Source of the DNA: Acidimicrobiia bacterium
GTDB lineage: Bacteria > Actinomycetota > Acidimicrobiia > Spongiisociales > UBA5794
Reading direction: 5' to 3'
DNA: 13,467 nucleotides
Assembly: GCA_029934555.1 (NCBI GenBank)
Contig: JAOZMA010000030.1
Coordinates: 1-13,467 of the forward strand
In this document: in pieces, positions 1 to 8,192 of the stretch
Numbering within the stretch: position 1 is the stretch's first letter
Layout: every line of letters starts with the position of its first letter
The notes under the pieces: generated by a model
Seen by the model: the letters and a program-made list of their open reading frames with translations, nothing else
What the model was told of the DNA's origin: nothing
Database searches by the model: none
Program-made: the position numbers and the translations under genes

Positions 1-556
1 AGAGGGCGATGCCGGCGGCGATCCGCTGCCGGGTCGGTCCGGCTGTGCCATCCGGCGGGAGTGCCTTGTCCAGGAACCCGGAGATCTCCGGGTCCAGGGC
101 CTTCGTACCGCTGTCGACCCGGTCGCTGATGAAGTCTGCCACGAGGTTCTCGTAGGCGTGATAGCGCTGCAGGTAGAGGCGATCGTCGACGAAGACGAGC
201 GGAGCGTCCCCATCGCCGACGAGAGGACTGCCGGCTACGACGGTCTCCCATGCGTCGGTCTCGGGCCAGGGCAGCGCGTCGGTGTCGACGCCCTCGAGTT
301 CGTCGACGAAGACGGCGTTTCGCTGAGAGACGAGCCTGATGCAAACGTGGCCGAAGCGGGTGCCGCGCACGGCGAGTGCAGCGGCGAGCAGCACGTCCGG
401 GTCGTCCTCCGAGCGCATCCGTCCGATCGTGGAGGCAGACAGCACATCGAGCGGTGCCAGGATCCCCGCGTCGTTGAACACGCCAAGGAGACCATCGGTG
501 CCGATCACGAGATCTGGGTCGGTAGCGGCGGCACGTATGCGATCGGAGAGGCTCAT
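1..556 (-). CDS. recD: RecD, exodeoxyribonuclease V alpha subunit (N-terminal part, runs off the left edge)
   Basis: About 185 codons of an open frame start at the ATG at 556 and leave the window at position 1. RecD is the 5'-3' helicase subunit of RecBCD, which processes double-strand DNA ends in the cytoplasm for recombination or degradation. The visible part is the N-terminal RecD domain: a helical start (MSLSDRIRAAA), then the family-typical strand PLVFVDDRLYLQRYHAYE at about residues 123-140. It stops at QRIAAGIAL, the helix that normally sits directly before the RecD Walker A loop, so all helicase motifs lie outside the window. The ATG overlaps the recB stop as ATGA (553-556), which fixes the start and indicates translational coupling. 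The identification rests on operon position plus this N-terminal pattern. Whether the rest of the gene is intact cannot be seen. Confidence 0.9.
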   Translation of the reverse strand, partial: MSLSDRIRAAATDPDLVIGTDGLLGVFNDAGILAPLDVLSASTIGRMRSEDDPDVLLAAALAVRGTRFGHVCIRLVSQRNAVFVDELEGVDTDALPWPETDAWETVVAGSPLVGDGDAPLVFVDDRLYLQRYHAYENLVADFISDRVDSGTKALDPEISGFLDKALPPDGTAGPTRQRIAAGIAL

Positions 557-3500
557 GTCTTCTCCTTCGAGGCGAACCGGCGGCTGAGTTCGACGATCAT
601 CTCCGGTGGAGGGCTCCAGTGGTAGACGCCGCACCGCTCGCCGTCGACGATCGGGGTATCGGCACCGATCATGCCCCGCACGAACAGGTAGGCCGAGCCG
701 CCGAGGTGCTGCTGCGGGTCGTAGCCGGGCAGCCGCCACTGCAGGTACCGGTGGAGCGCCACCTGGTAGATGGTCGCTTGAAGCAGGTAGTGGCTGTCTT
801 CCATGATCCGGCGCATCGGTCCGGCGGCGTAGTCGGTGACGGCCGGTTCCTCCCCCTGGGCTGGGAGGGTGTTGGTCTTGTAGTCCATGACGACGTAGCG
901 GTCGTTTCCGTCGGCGTCGGGGATCGCTGCGGTGAGGTCGATGGCTCCGGTGAGGTAGCCGCGGAATCGACTGCCGGGCAGGTTCTCGAGGACGTCGGCG
1001 TAGTCGCGGAGTGGATCGCCGGCCGGATTGTGATCGCGGAGCACCCGGGCAATCGCACGAAGATCCATGGCCCCTTCCGAGGTGCGAACGGGGAACTCGA
1101 AGACCATCTCGTCGAGTGTTCGCATCCCGGAAAGATCGCGCAGACGGACCGCGTCGGCGGCAGGACCGAGCGGCGTGTCGATCGTGCCGACGATCCCGTC
1201 GACCAGAGCGTCGACGTCGAGATCCCACGATGCCCGGCGCACCGCCTTCTCAACCTCGTTGCGGACGACATCTTCGAGGTCGTCGGCGTCGAAGGAGACA
1301 TTCTCGAAGATATGGTGAACGAGTGTCCCGAACGCCGCCCCGCGGGGAAGCGCCGCCATCGGCATCGGCAGATCGGCACCGATATCATCCACATTCTCAG
1401 CGTCGAAGGTCTCATCGTCGCGTTCCGGTTCCTCGTCGGTGTCCCGAGTGGCAGCGATGGGGTGTCCTGGTGACAACGAGGTGAACGAGGCTCGCCGCCA
1501 TTCGTGGTCGAGACCCCGGTCGAAGTGTGCCACCTCGAGCGATGGGAGTTCCCCTGCCGGCGGTTCGTAACGCCTGAGTTCGGGCGGCTCATTGACTGTA
1601 CGGACCTCGATGGTCCCTTCGGCACGGTCCGTGAGCCAGCGCAGATGCGCCGGGTCATCGTCTTCGGTCATGCCGCTCGTGAGGATCTCGTTGAGTTTCG
1701 TCTTCTCCACGTCGGCGGCTTCGTCGATCCACCACACGACCAGCCGGTGCCGGGCCCGGGTCATCGCCACATACAGGAGACGGCTCTCCTCGGCCTCGCT
1801 CTCCGCCATGGCCTGGTTCTGGTGGGCGGTCAGGTCTGAGGACTCCTTGCCCCCTACGTCAACGATCCGACGACGGAATGACCCGCCGATCTCGGGGCCG
1901 TGGAATATGGGGATGGACGGGCGTCGTGTGGTCCCTCCGTCCCATAGGAACGGGCAGAGAACGATCGGATACTCGAGGCCCTTGGATCCGTGGATGGTCT
2001 GGACCTTGACGGCGTCGGCGTCGGTTTCGAGTCGCCGCTCGCGGGCTTCGGCTTCCTCGGCGCTGAGCTCCTTCCCCGCGTCGCGGATCGCTTCCTCGAG
2101 CCAGGTGAGTATCGACCCGAGGCGCTGCTCTCTCCATGCGCCGTTCATTGCTTCGGCGATGTGGTTGAGGTCGGTCATGAGCCGCTCCCCGTCGGGACGC
2201 CGCAGGACCCGTTCGATGAGACCGGTTCGTTGGGCGAGGTCGGCGACGAGAGCGGAGATCCCGTCGTTCGACAGCAGTTCGTTCCATCGGCGCATCTCCA
2301 CCTGGAGTTCGATGGTGGCGTCGTCGTCGAGAGCAGCCACGGTGGCGAGGTCCTCGCCGACGAGGACGCCGGTGGCGGCATATCGCACGGTCGATGCTCG
2401 ATCGGGTCGTTCGACACCGAGGAGGAACCGTCGCCACTCGTCGGCGGCTTCCGTGACGAAGACACTCCCCGATCTCGAGGCAACCGATGGCACTCCCCTC
2501 TTTGCGAGTTCCTTTCTCACCATGTCGATCTGTTTGCGGGTGCGGCACAGCACGGCGACATCCCCGGGGTCGACGAGTCTGCGTCCCTTCTCGCTGTCGA
2601 TCTCGATCTTCGAATGCAACAGGCGCACCACTCCCGCGGCCACGTCGGCTGCGACCATCTCCCGGGTGTCGGGGGTCTTGAAGGCCCTGGATCCCGTCAT
2701 GCGTCGATTGATCGGCATCGATGCGCCGAACCGGCGGATCGTCAGCGCCGGCCCCGGTCCGTGCATGCGGGCACGCTCGTGGTCGGGTGCGGGCCGGACC
2801 TTGCGGTACTCGATGCGTTCGTCACCGAACGTCACCCCGTCGAAGACGGTGTCCAGCGCCGTGATGAGCGGCCCGTCGCTCCGCCAGTTGGTGAGCAGCG
2901 TGTGCTCGGTCTCGGCCCGGTCGACGCTCGAAAGATACGACTCGATGTCGGCGCCGCGGAAGGCGTAGATCGACTGCTTCGGGTCGCCGATGATGACGAG
3001 CCTGGTCTCGTCGAACACAGCGTTGATGACTTCCCACTGGATCGGGTCCGTGTCCTGGGACTCGTCGACGAGGGCCACGGCGAACCGCTCCGAGAGGATC
3101 TCCCTCGCGTGTTCGCCGATCCCGGGGTCGGCAAGCGCATCGCGGGCTTCGAGAAGGAACTGATCGAACCCTGCGCTGCCGCCGGCCCGCAACCGCCGGT
3201 CGATCTCGGCGCGTGCCGCCGCCGCGAGCTCGGCACGAACCGCCGGCGCCCCGATGACCCCGGCGGGGTCGGGAGCGATGTCCGCATCGAGATTGGTCGT
3301 CACGGCCTTGGCGATGTCCGTCAGCGCTGCGGCGTCGACAAGGTCAGTGGCGTCGTCAGCGAACCGGGCGACGATCAGATCGGAGACGACCTGCGAGACG
3401 AGTTCGGTGTCCACGGCGATGGGTTCGAGGTCGGGCGAGATCCTGGCATGGAAGCCGAGATGGGCGAGGAGCCTGATAGCGAAGCCGTGGATCGTGTAGA

Positions 3501-3861
3501 TCTGAGCCCGGTCGAACCGGATGACCGCTTCGGAGAGACGCTCGATGCTGCGCTCCCTGGCTGTGTCGCCGGCATCGAGGAGGACCCGTATGTGGTCGTC
3601 TGCTCCGGCTGCCGGGGCGGCGCCGGAGAGGATGCGGAGCGTCTCGACGAGGCGGTCGCGGATCCTCCCCTGGAGTTCAGCGGTCGCGGCCCGGGTGAAC
3701 GTGACAACGAGGATCCGATCGATGGGGATGCCCGCTTCTGCAACGAGTCGGGTCACCTGTGCGGCGATGGTGAACGTCTTGCCTGTGCCGGCGCTGGCTT
3801 CGATGACGCTGCGTCCTTTGGGGATCGGCTCGGCGGGGTTGAACGGCTGCACGGTGGTCAT
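553..3861 (-). CDS. recB: RecB, exodeoxyribonuclease V beta subunit (UvrD-family helicase plus nuclease)
   Basis: The product is 1102 residues, close to the usual RecB length. RecB is the 3'-5' helicase and the only nuclease subunit of RecBCD. Helicase motifs are complete: Walker A ASAGTGKT (22-29), Walker B DESQDTD (266-272), motif III GDPKQSIYAFRG (from 292), motif V HGSKGLEYP (from 624) and motif VI VAMTRAR (to about 704). The C-terminal RecB nuclease domain keeps its metal-binding residues: GAIDL with D975, MDYKTN with D993 and K995, and the following QATIYQ motif (Q1028, Y1032), so nuclease activity is expected. The ATG at 3861 is chosen because it overlaps the recC stop as ATGA and because the residues just after it (TVQPFNPAEPIPKGRSVIEA) match the RecB start. 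The frame stays open upstream into recC, but that part is arginine-rich out-of-frame sequence. Confidence 0.96.
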   Translation of the reverse strand: MTTVQPFNPAEPIPKGRSVIEASAGTGKTFTIAAQVTRLVAEAGIPIDRILVVTFTRAATAELQGRIRDRLVETLRILSGAAPAAGADDHIRVLLDAGDTARERSIERLSEAVIRFDRAQIYTIHGFAIRLLAHLGFHARISPDLEPIAVDTELVSQVVSDLIVARFADDATDLVDAAALTDIAKAVTTNLDADIAPDPAGVIGAPAVRAELAAAARAEIDRRLRAGGSAGFDQFLLEARDALADPGIGEHAREILSERFAVALVDESQDTDPIQWEVINAVFDETRLVIIGDPKQSIYAFRGADIESYLSSVDRAETEHTLLTNWRSDGPLITALDTVFDGVTFGDERIEYRKVRPAPDHERARMHGPGPALTIRRFGASMPINRRMTGSRAFKTPDTREMVAADVAAGVVRLLHSKIEIDSEKGRRLVDPGDVAVLCRTRKQIDMVRKELAKRGVPSVASRSGSVFVTEAADEWRRFLLGVERPDRASTVRYAATGVLVGEDLATVAALDDDATIELQVEMRRWNELLSNDGISALVADLAQRTGLIERVLRRPDGERLMTDLNHIAEAMNGAWREQRLGSILTWLEEAIRDAGKELSAEEAEARERRLETDADAVKVQTIHGSKGLEYPIVLCPFLWDGGTTRRPSIPIFHGPEIGGSFRRRIVDVGGKESSDLTAHQNQAMAESEAEESRLLYVAMTRARHRLVVWWIDEAADVEKTKLNEILTSGMTEDDDPAHLRWLTDRAEGTIEVRTVNEPPELRRYEPPAGELPSLEVAHFDRGLDHEWRRASFTSLSPGHPIAATRDTDEEPERDDETFDAENVDDIGADLPMPMAALPRGAAFGTLVHHIFENVSFDADDLEDVVRNEVEKAVRRASWDLDVDALVDGIVGTIDTPLGPAADAVRLRDLSGMRTLDEMVFEFPVRTSEGAMDLRAIARVLRDHNPAGDPLRDYADVLENLPGSRFRGYLTGAIDLTAAIPDADGNDRYVVMDYKTNTLPAQGEEPAVTDYAAGPMRRIMEDSHYLLQATIYQVALHRYLQWRLPGYDPQQHLGGSAYLFVRGMIGADTPIVDGERCGVYHWSPPPEMIVELSRRFASKEKT

Positions 3862-6800
3862 ACGGTGTCCTCGTCGCTCACGTCGAGGATCGGTTCCCAC
3901 AGCCGGTCGGCGTAGCGGGGGAACTCCGAGGATGCGAGGTCGGCGACGGTGGAGAGTTCGTCGAACAGCAGTCGGTGTGCGGGTTCTTCTCGTTCGCCGC
4001 CTTCGCCCTTCCAGTTGGGCTCCCACTTCTTGGCGGTCTCGAAGGTGCGCTTCCTCGACTCGGTTGTCTTCCACACGAAGGACGTCTCGGTGAAGATCGG
4101 CAGCGGGTCGACCATGCCCTCCCGGTACAGGTCAACGAGTTCGGAGAGACGCCGTTGCGCCTCTGCGGATCGCTCCTTCATGCTGTCTCCGAGCGGACCG
4201 ATCGTCACGACCAGCACGGTCTCTTTCTCGCCTTTGCCGACCAGGATTCCGTGCCACGCCCGTTCCGGGTCAAGGGCGGTCAGGAACGCCACCCGGGCAT
4301 AGAGGGCGATGCGCCGTCCGGGCTTGCCGCGTGACGGTCCGACATCGCAGACGAGCGCAGCTTCCGGGTCCGCGAGGACCGAGCCGGTGATCGCTTCCCC
4401 GCCAACGGTCACGGCTCCCGTGATGGGGATCGCAGACCCCTGTATGCAACCCCGGTCCCCTGCGACCTTCTGGATCCGCCGGGCAAGATCGAGGGCTTCG
4501 TCGAGGTCTGCGGTAGCGAGATCCCCTGCGGGCACCGTGTCTGCAGCCCGTTCGTGGGCGATGAGCCGTTCGGCGCCGTAGCCGTGCCTGATCCCGGTGA
4601 GAAGCCGGTCGGCGACCGACCACCGTTCGAGGCCGTTGAGTCCGGTGGGGAGCTCATCGTCGGGCGGATCGCTCATGTCCGGGATGAACATCCCGAGGCT
4701 GTTGCGCAGGAACGTCTTCGATGGGGCCTTGAGGTACGAGATGAGACGGTGGAGGGTCGGGGTCTCAACGGTCACGGCGTCGAGAACGAGTCCCCCGGCG
4801 CCAACGTCGTCTGGCGTCCTCTCGGAGAGGGCGACGGCCCCTGCGTGCTGGATCGGGTCGAAGCCCCAAGGCCCGGAGACACCGAGCTTCCCGTCGGTGA
4901 AGACCTTCGGGCTGAACGGTTGGAGCGGATGGTCGGTCCGGATGTCTGCGGCCGCGTCGGCGCCGATCATGGCTGCGACGGTCTCTTCGAGTTCGGCGAC
5001 GGGGACGGCGGGTGGATACTTCGCGTTGGTGAGCGGATCCCGGCCCGTGTAGGTGATGACGAGGTGATCACCTGCGGCCATGACGGCGTCGAGGAGGAGC
5101 TGGCGATCTTGTACGGAGCGATCCGGGTCTCCAACGGCCTCGTCATCGATGAGAAGGTCGTCGCCGTCGTTGCGAGATGAGCGGGGGAACCGGTCGTGTT
5201 CCATGCCGAGGAGGCACACGACCCGGTACGGAACGGATCGCATCGGGGCGAGTGTGCAGACGGTGATGTCTCCGGTGCGGTGGTGGAGGATCCCGGGCCG
5301 GTCCTCGGTCCACGGTGCGATGAGGACGGCCGCTTCGTCAAGATTGATCACCGGGTCGGGGGTCCCGGGGGTTTCAGGGGGGAACGTCTCTTCGAGGAGG
5401 CGCTCGAGTTGGCCCCACTGCCACTCGTCGCCCCAGCGTGGTTCGGCGAGGAGATGCACAGCGACCGAGATCTTCTCCGCCCAGCGGGATGCGGGGTCGG
5501 GGGTGCCGAGGAGTTCGGCAACGGCGGCGAGACGTTCAACGAGCAGAGCGACCCGTCCGGCGGCACCGGCGACCTGTCCTTCGACATGGGTAAGTGGTGC
5601 GATCTCGCCTTCGATGCGGATCGGATCGTCATCGAAGAAGACACCGGTAAGGATGCGATCGAGGCCCCGCAGCCATGTGTGTTCATCACGGACGCCGGCC
5701 CCGCTGCGTTCCCGATGGTCGCCGTCGAGGCCCCAGCGGATGTTGGCGTCGTCGATGAGGTTCGCCATGTCGGATGCGGTGTCGTCCCCGATGCCGAAGC
5801 GGCGTTGCACCTCGGGGAGACCGATGAGCTGCGTGATGGCGCCGGTACCGAGCCGGGATGCGGCGATGTCGACGACGGTCCCGGCCAATCGGATGAGGGG
5901 GTTGGTCCGTGTCGGTGCCCGGTCGGCGATCCGCACACGTAGGTCGGGGAGGCCCCCGTCTCCGACGTTCGCTGCGGGGAACGCCGCCTCGATGAGCGGT
6001 GCGTACGTTTCGAGGTCGGGTGTCATGATGACGATGTCGCGGGGTTCGAGTGTCGGGTCGGCGGCGAGTACATGGAGGACGGCGTCGCGCAGCACTTCGA
6101 CCTGGCGTTGGGCGCCGTGGCAGGCGTGGATCTGAATCGATCGACCGTCCGCATCGACCGCCATCTCCGTCGGTTCCCGATTCGCACGGATGTCGTCCTG
6201 CAACACGCCGAGGAGCGTCGTCCTGTCGTATATCGCGGCTTCTTCCCTCCCCTCAGAGGAGGGTGTCGGCGCCCCTGGGCGCTGGCGGGAGGGGTCAGAC
6301 CGTTCCATCCAGTTGAGGCCTTCGACCCCCTCCGCCGCCTGCGGCGGCACCTCCCCCTGAGGAGGAGGAAGAACACGATCCGCTCCTTCTCCGAGCACGA
6401 TCTGAAGCTCCCTGCTCTCCTGGGCCCAGGAGCGCAGGAGCGGATGTCTCGCCATCCCCCGTGTGGGGTCGTCGCTGCGACGCAGCGGCTGTGACGGCTC
6501 GGGGATAGTTGCGATCAGCGGAGCCATGTCGTGCCAGAGCTCCGGCGACGGGTGAAGGACGAACAGGTGCACGTCGATCGCCGAACCGATCGCTTCGAAC
6601 ACTGCGAGGTCGACCGGGTCGAATGCCGTCACTCCGTAGATCGAGATGCGTTCCGGCAGGTCGATGACGGCCTCCCCGGATCGAAGGGACGCCAGAGCAT
6701 CGGGGAGCGTCTCGAAGAGCGCCGGCACACCGATCTGATCGTGGAGCAGGCGCCACATTCGTGGCTGCCAGGCCGCAGCTTCGGCAATCGGGCCGCCGTC

Positions 6801-7304
6801 GGATCCGGTGTCGTCACCGGCGGTCCATGTCGCAACCATCTGCGGCCGGTATCGGGCGTATGAGGTGAAGAGCCGCCCGATCTTCTGCGCGGCTCGGAGC
6901 CGCTGCGCCCCGTCGGAGGCGTCACCGTCCGGACCCTCGACGAATCGAGCGATGAGCCACATCCAGTCGTCGTCGTGGTGGTCGTCGATGATCCGTTCGA
7001 GATGCGAAACAACGGCCCTGCTCGACCACGCCTCGAGCGGCCGGGCGGTCTCGGGGATCTGCGACAGGACGTTGGTCACGAACGTGTGTGGGAACGGGAA
7101 TTCGATGTTGGCTGCGATCCCGTCTCCGATGCCCCGCTCGGCCAGCGTCGAGGCGATCCGCTGGGTGAGCCATCGGTCGATGCCCCGTGTCGGGACGGCG
7201 ATGATCTCCGATGTGAACGGATCATCGAGCGGCAGAGCGATCACGTCACAGAGCGCGTCGACAAGCTGATCAGGATGATCGGATCGATGGATCAGGAACC
7301 CCAC
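3858..7304 (-). CDS. recC: RecC, exodeoxyribonuclease V gamma subunit
   Basis: The product is 1148 residues (E. coli RecC is 1122). RecC is the scaffold subunit that splits the DNA strands and recognises Chi; its helicase-like and nuclease-like folds are inactive. The N-terminus FLIHRSDHPDQLVDALC and the segments VPTRGIDRWLTQRIA, HPLLRSWAQESRELQIVL and LLGVLQDDIRANR are typical of RecC. The GTG at 7304 is chosen because RecC homology begins there and a TACCGT -10 box (7312-7317) lies exactly 7 nt upstream, implying a leaderless mRNA. The frame is open further upstream, but that part has no family similarity. It is the first gene of recC-recB-recD. One oddity is a linker at residues about 311-356, rich in Pro, Glu and Gly, encoded by an inverted-repeat DNA element (6239-6374) that sits in frame between two conserved RecC segments. 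Confidence 0.95.
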   Translation of the reverse strand: MGFLIHRSDHPDQLVDALCDVIALPLDDPFTSEIIAVPTRGIDRWLTQRIASTLAERGIGDGIAANIEFPFPHTFVTNVLSQIPETARPLEAWSSRAVVSHLERIIDDHHDDDWMWLIARFVEGPDGDASDGAQRLRAAQKIGRLFTSYARYRPQMVATWTAGDDTGSDGGPIAEAAAWQPRMWRLLHDQIGVPALFETLPDALASLRSGEAVIDLPERISIYGVTAFDPVDLAVFEAIGSAIDVHLFVLHPSPELWHDMAPLIATIPEPSQPLRRSDDPTRGMARHPLLRSWAQESRELQIVLGEGADRVLPPPQGEVPPQAAEGVEGLNWMERSDPSRQRPGAPTPSSEGREEAAIYDRTTLLGVLQDDIRANREPTEMAVDADGRSIQIHACHGAQRQVEVLRDAVLHVLAADPTLEPRDIVIMTPDLETYAPLIEAAFPAANVGDGGLPDLRVRIADRAPTRTNPLIRLAGTVVDIAASRLGTGAITQLIGLPEVQRRFGIGDDTASDMANLIDDANIRWGLDGDHRERSGAGVRDEHTWLRGLDRILTGVFFDDDPIRIEGEIAPLTHVEGQVAGAAGRVALLVERLAAVAELLGTPDPASRWAEKISVAVHLLAEPRWGDEWQWGQLERLLEETFPPETPGTPDPVINLDEAAVLIAPWTEDRPGILHHRTGDITVCTLAPMRSVPYRVVCLLGMEHDRFPRSSRNDGDDLLIDDEAVGDPDRSVQDRQLLLDAVMAAGDHLVITYTGRDPLTNAKYPPAVPVAELEETVAAMIGADAAADIRTDHPLQPFSPKVFTDGKLGVSGPWGFDPIQHAGAVALSERTPDDVGAGGLVLDAVTVETPTLHRLISYLKAPSKTFLRNSLGMFIPDMSDPPDDELPTGLNGLERWSVADRLLTGIRHGYGAERLIAHERAADTVPAGDLATADLDEALDLARRIQKVAGDRGCIQGSAIPITGAVTVGGEAITGSVLADPEAALVCDVGPSRGKPGRRIALYARVAFLTALDPERAWHGILVGKGEKETVLVVTIGPLGDSMKERSAEAQRRLSELVDLYREGMVDPLPIFTETSFVWKTTESRKRTFETAKKWEPNWKGEGGEREEPAHRLLFDELSTVADLASSEFPRYADRLWEPILDVSDEDTV
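6239..6374. repeat. Composite inverted-repeat (REP/BIME-like) element inserted in frame in recC
   Basis: Two GC-rich arms, 6239-6296 and 6324-6374, are close inverted copies of each other. Read in one direction, both begin with a TTCTTCC run, continue through CCTC(C)CCTCAG and a purine-rich stretch, and end in a GAGGGG(G)TC-like sequence. Each arm carries its own hairpins, for example GCGCCCCTGGGCGC in the first arm and GCCGCCGCAGGCGGC in the second. The spacer, 6297-6323, is 27 nt. The whole block codes for about 46 residues of RecC without a stop and falls in a linker. I infer a REP/MITE-type insertion tolerated because it kept frame. A natural low-complexity linker is the alternative, but would not explain the matching inverted arms. 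Confidence 0.75.
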
Positions 7305-7311
7305 GACCGAG

Positions 7312-7317
7312 ACGGTA
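7312..7317 (-). promoter_or_regulatory. Candidate -10 box (TACCGT) of a leaderless recCBD promoter
   Basis: On the minus strand GATACCGT is followed by 7 nt and then the GTG of recC. The TAnnnT pattern matches the actinobacterial -10 consensus, and this spacing puts the expected transcription start at the start codon. No convincing -35 hexamer is seen. The same geometry recurs at three other genes here, which raises confidence. Confidence 0.55.
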
Positions 7318-7336
7318 TCAGACCGACCGACGGCAC

Positions 7337-7358
7337 CGGTACTCCCATGGGAGATCCG
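7337..7358. promoter_or_regulatory. Palindrome in the recC/pcm divergent promoter region (possible operator)
   Basis: CTCCCATGGGAG (7342-7353) is a perfect 12-bp palindrome. CGG/CCG arms at 7337-7339 and 7356-7358 extend it, with two mismatched pairs between. It lies between the two outward-facing -10 boxes (recC at 7312-7317 and the pcm leader at 7380-7385), a suitable place for a dimeric regulator to act on both. No regulator gene is in the window, so the operator role is inference. Confidence 0.4.
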
Positions 7359-7379
7359 TCCAGGATGGCGTGGCGCGGA

Positions 7380-7385
7380 TAGTCT
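7380..7385 (+). promoter_or_regulatory. Candidate -10 box (TAGTCT) upstream of the pcm leader ORF
   Basis: GATAGTCT is followed by 7 nt and then GTG at 7393. It fits TAnnnT and the leaderless spacing seen at recC and recQ. No clear -35 element is visible. Confidence 0.5.
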
Positions 7386-7392
7386 TGGAAGT

Positions 7393-7467
7393 GTGAGGCG
7401 GTCGTTCTGGTTCTCAGCAGTGGTGGCCGTCGCAGCGTGCCCGACGGCCACGTTGATCACACCATGA
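7393..7467 (+). CDS. Short leader ORF resembling a lipoprotein signal peptide, in frame with pcm
   Basis: A GTG-started ORF of 24 codons encodes VRRSFWFSAVVAVAAC followed by PTATLITP and a TGA at 7465-7467. It has the parts of a bacterial lipoprotein signal: two N-terminal arginines, a hydrophobic core and a VAAC lipobox. It has its own candidate leaderless promoter. It is in the same reading frame as pcm, 30 nt upstream of the pcm ATG, with no other stop between. Some pcm relatives carry N-terminal export signals, so this may be the original leader of an exported enzyme, now separated by a nonsense codon. It could instead be a translated leader peptide, a chance ORF, or an assembly or sequencing error at the TGA. 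Confidence 0.45.
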   Translation: MRRSFWFSAVVAVAACPTATLITP

Positions 7468-7497
7468 CCAGACGGTTCGAGAGAGGAGCGGATCACC

Positions 7498-8106
7498 ATG
7501 GCGGATTCCCGGATCGTGACACGAGGCGTCACCGACCCGAACGTGATCGAAGCGATGCGAACCGTCCCCCGCCACCGCTTCGTCCCCGACGACAACAGAG
7601 CTGCGGCATACGGAGATCATCCCCTCCCCATCGGGTACGGGCAGACGATCTCCCAGCCGTCTCTTGTGGCGATGATGAGCGAAGCCCTCGGAGTCGGCCC
7701 AGGGGACAAGGTCCTCGAGATCGGTGCCGGCTCCGGGTATCAGGCCGCCATCCTGTCGGCCATGGGGTGCGAGGTGTACACGGTTGAGATCATCCCGGAT
7801 CTTGCCACCCGGGCCAAGGCCATCCTCGACGAACTCGGCTACCAAGTCACCGTGACCACCGCTGACGGCTACATCGGATGGAGCGAGCATGCCCCGTTCG
7901 ACGGCATCATCGTCACCGCCGCCGCCGAGCAGGTACCCGGCCCGCTGATAGAACAACTCAAAGACGGGGCTGCGCTGATCATCCCCGTCGGCCCGGCCGG
8001 TGGGGCACAGACCTTGCGGAAGATCACCATCGATGAGGACGGATTGGTCAGCAGCAAGAACCTCGGCCTGGTGCGATTCGTGCCCTTCACCCGCACCGGC
8101 GAATGA
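7498..8106 (+). CDS. pcm: Protein-L-isoaspartate O-methyltransferase
   Basis: The product is 202 residues, about normal for Pcm/PIMT. The enzyme uses S-adenosylmethionine to methylate abnormal L-isoaspartyl residues and so starts their repair. Visible motifs are AMRTVPRHRFVP (19-30), YGQTISQP (47-54), SAM-binding motif I VLEIGAGSGYQ (72-82), an acidic strand end VYTVEI (E97), and the DGIIVTAA segment. A strong Shine-Dalgarno sequence, GAGAGGAG (7481-7488), lies 9 nt before the ATG and supports this start. The frame upstream nevertheless resembles the family: residues REERIT precede the ATG where homologues usually have a similar basic/acidic helix, and further up lies a signal-peptide-like ORF. 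Without that leader the protein should be cytoplasmic. Confidence 0.93.
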   Translation: MADSRIVTRGVTDPNVIEAMRTVPRHRFVPDDNRAAAYGDHPLPIGYGQTISQPSLVAMMSEALGVGPGDKVLEIGAGSGYQAAILSAMGCEVYTVEIIPDLATRAKAILDELGYQVTVTTADGYIGWSEHAPFDGIIVTAAAEQVPGPLIEQLKDGAALIIPVGPAGGAQTLRKITIDEDGLVSSKNLGLVRFVPFTRTGE

Positions 8107-8129
8107 CGGATCGTTGACCGTCGGCCTCC

Positions 8130-8166
8130 GGGCGTGGCCCCCCGTATACCGGTCTCTGCCACGCCC
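8130..8166. terminator. Hairpin between convergent pcm and lipoprotein genes (candidate bidirectional terminator)
   Basis: GGGCGTGGC (8130-8138) pairs perfectly with GCCACGCCC (8158-8166), a 9-bp GC-rich stem with a 19-nt loop. It sits in the 86-bp gap between the two gene ends. There is no T tract on either side, which is common in high-GC actinobacteria. Confidence 0.5.
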
Positions 8167-8192
8167 CGACGTCTCGCACCGACCGCCGGTTT

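Noticed and set aside
1990..3915. Long plus-strand open frame (about 640 codons) opposite recB
   Set aside because: It is an antisense shadow caused by high GC at third positions. It has no domain pattern, and recB on the other strand has complete motifs.
3862..4074. Extension of recB upstream into recC
   Set aside because: The added sequence is Arg-rich, out-of-frame recC DNA. The ATGA overlap gives a clean start at 3861.
553..7304. Defence-island interpretation of the RecBCD region
   Set aside because: RecBCD is a housekeeping repair complex. Apart from the RecQ-like fusion no neighbouring gene resembles a defence component.
7305..7595. Extension of recC upstream of the GTG at 7304
   Set aside because: The extra residues have no RecC similarity, would run across the divergent promoter and overlap pcm. 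The leaderless -10 box supports 7304.
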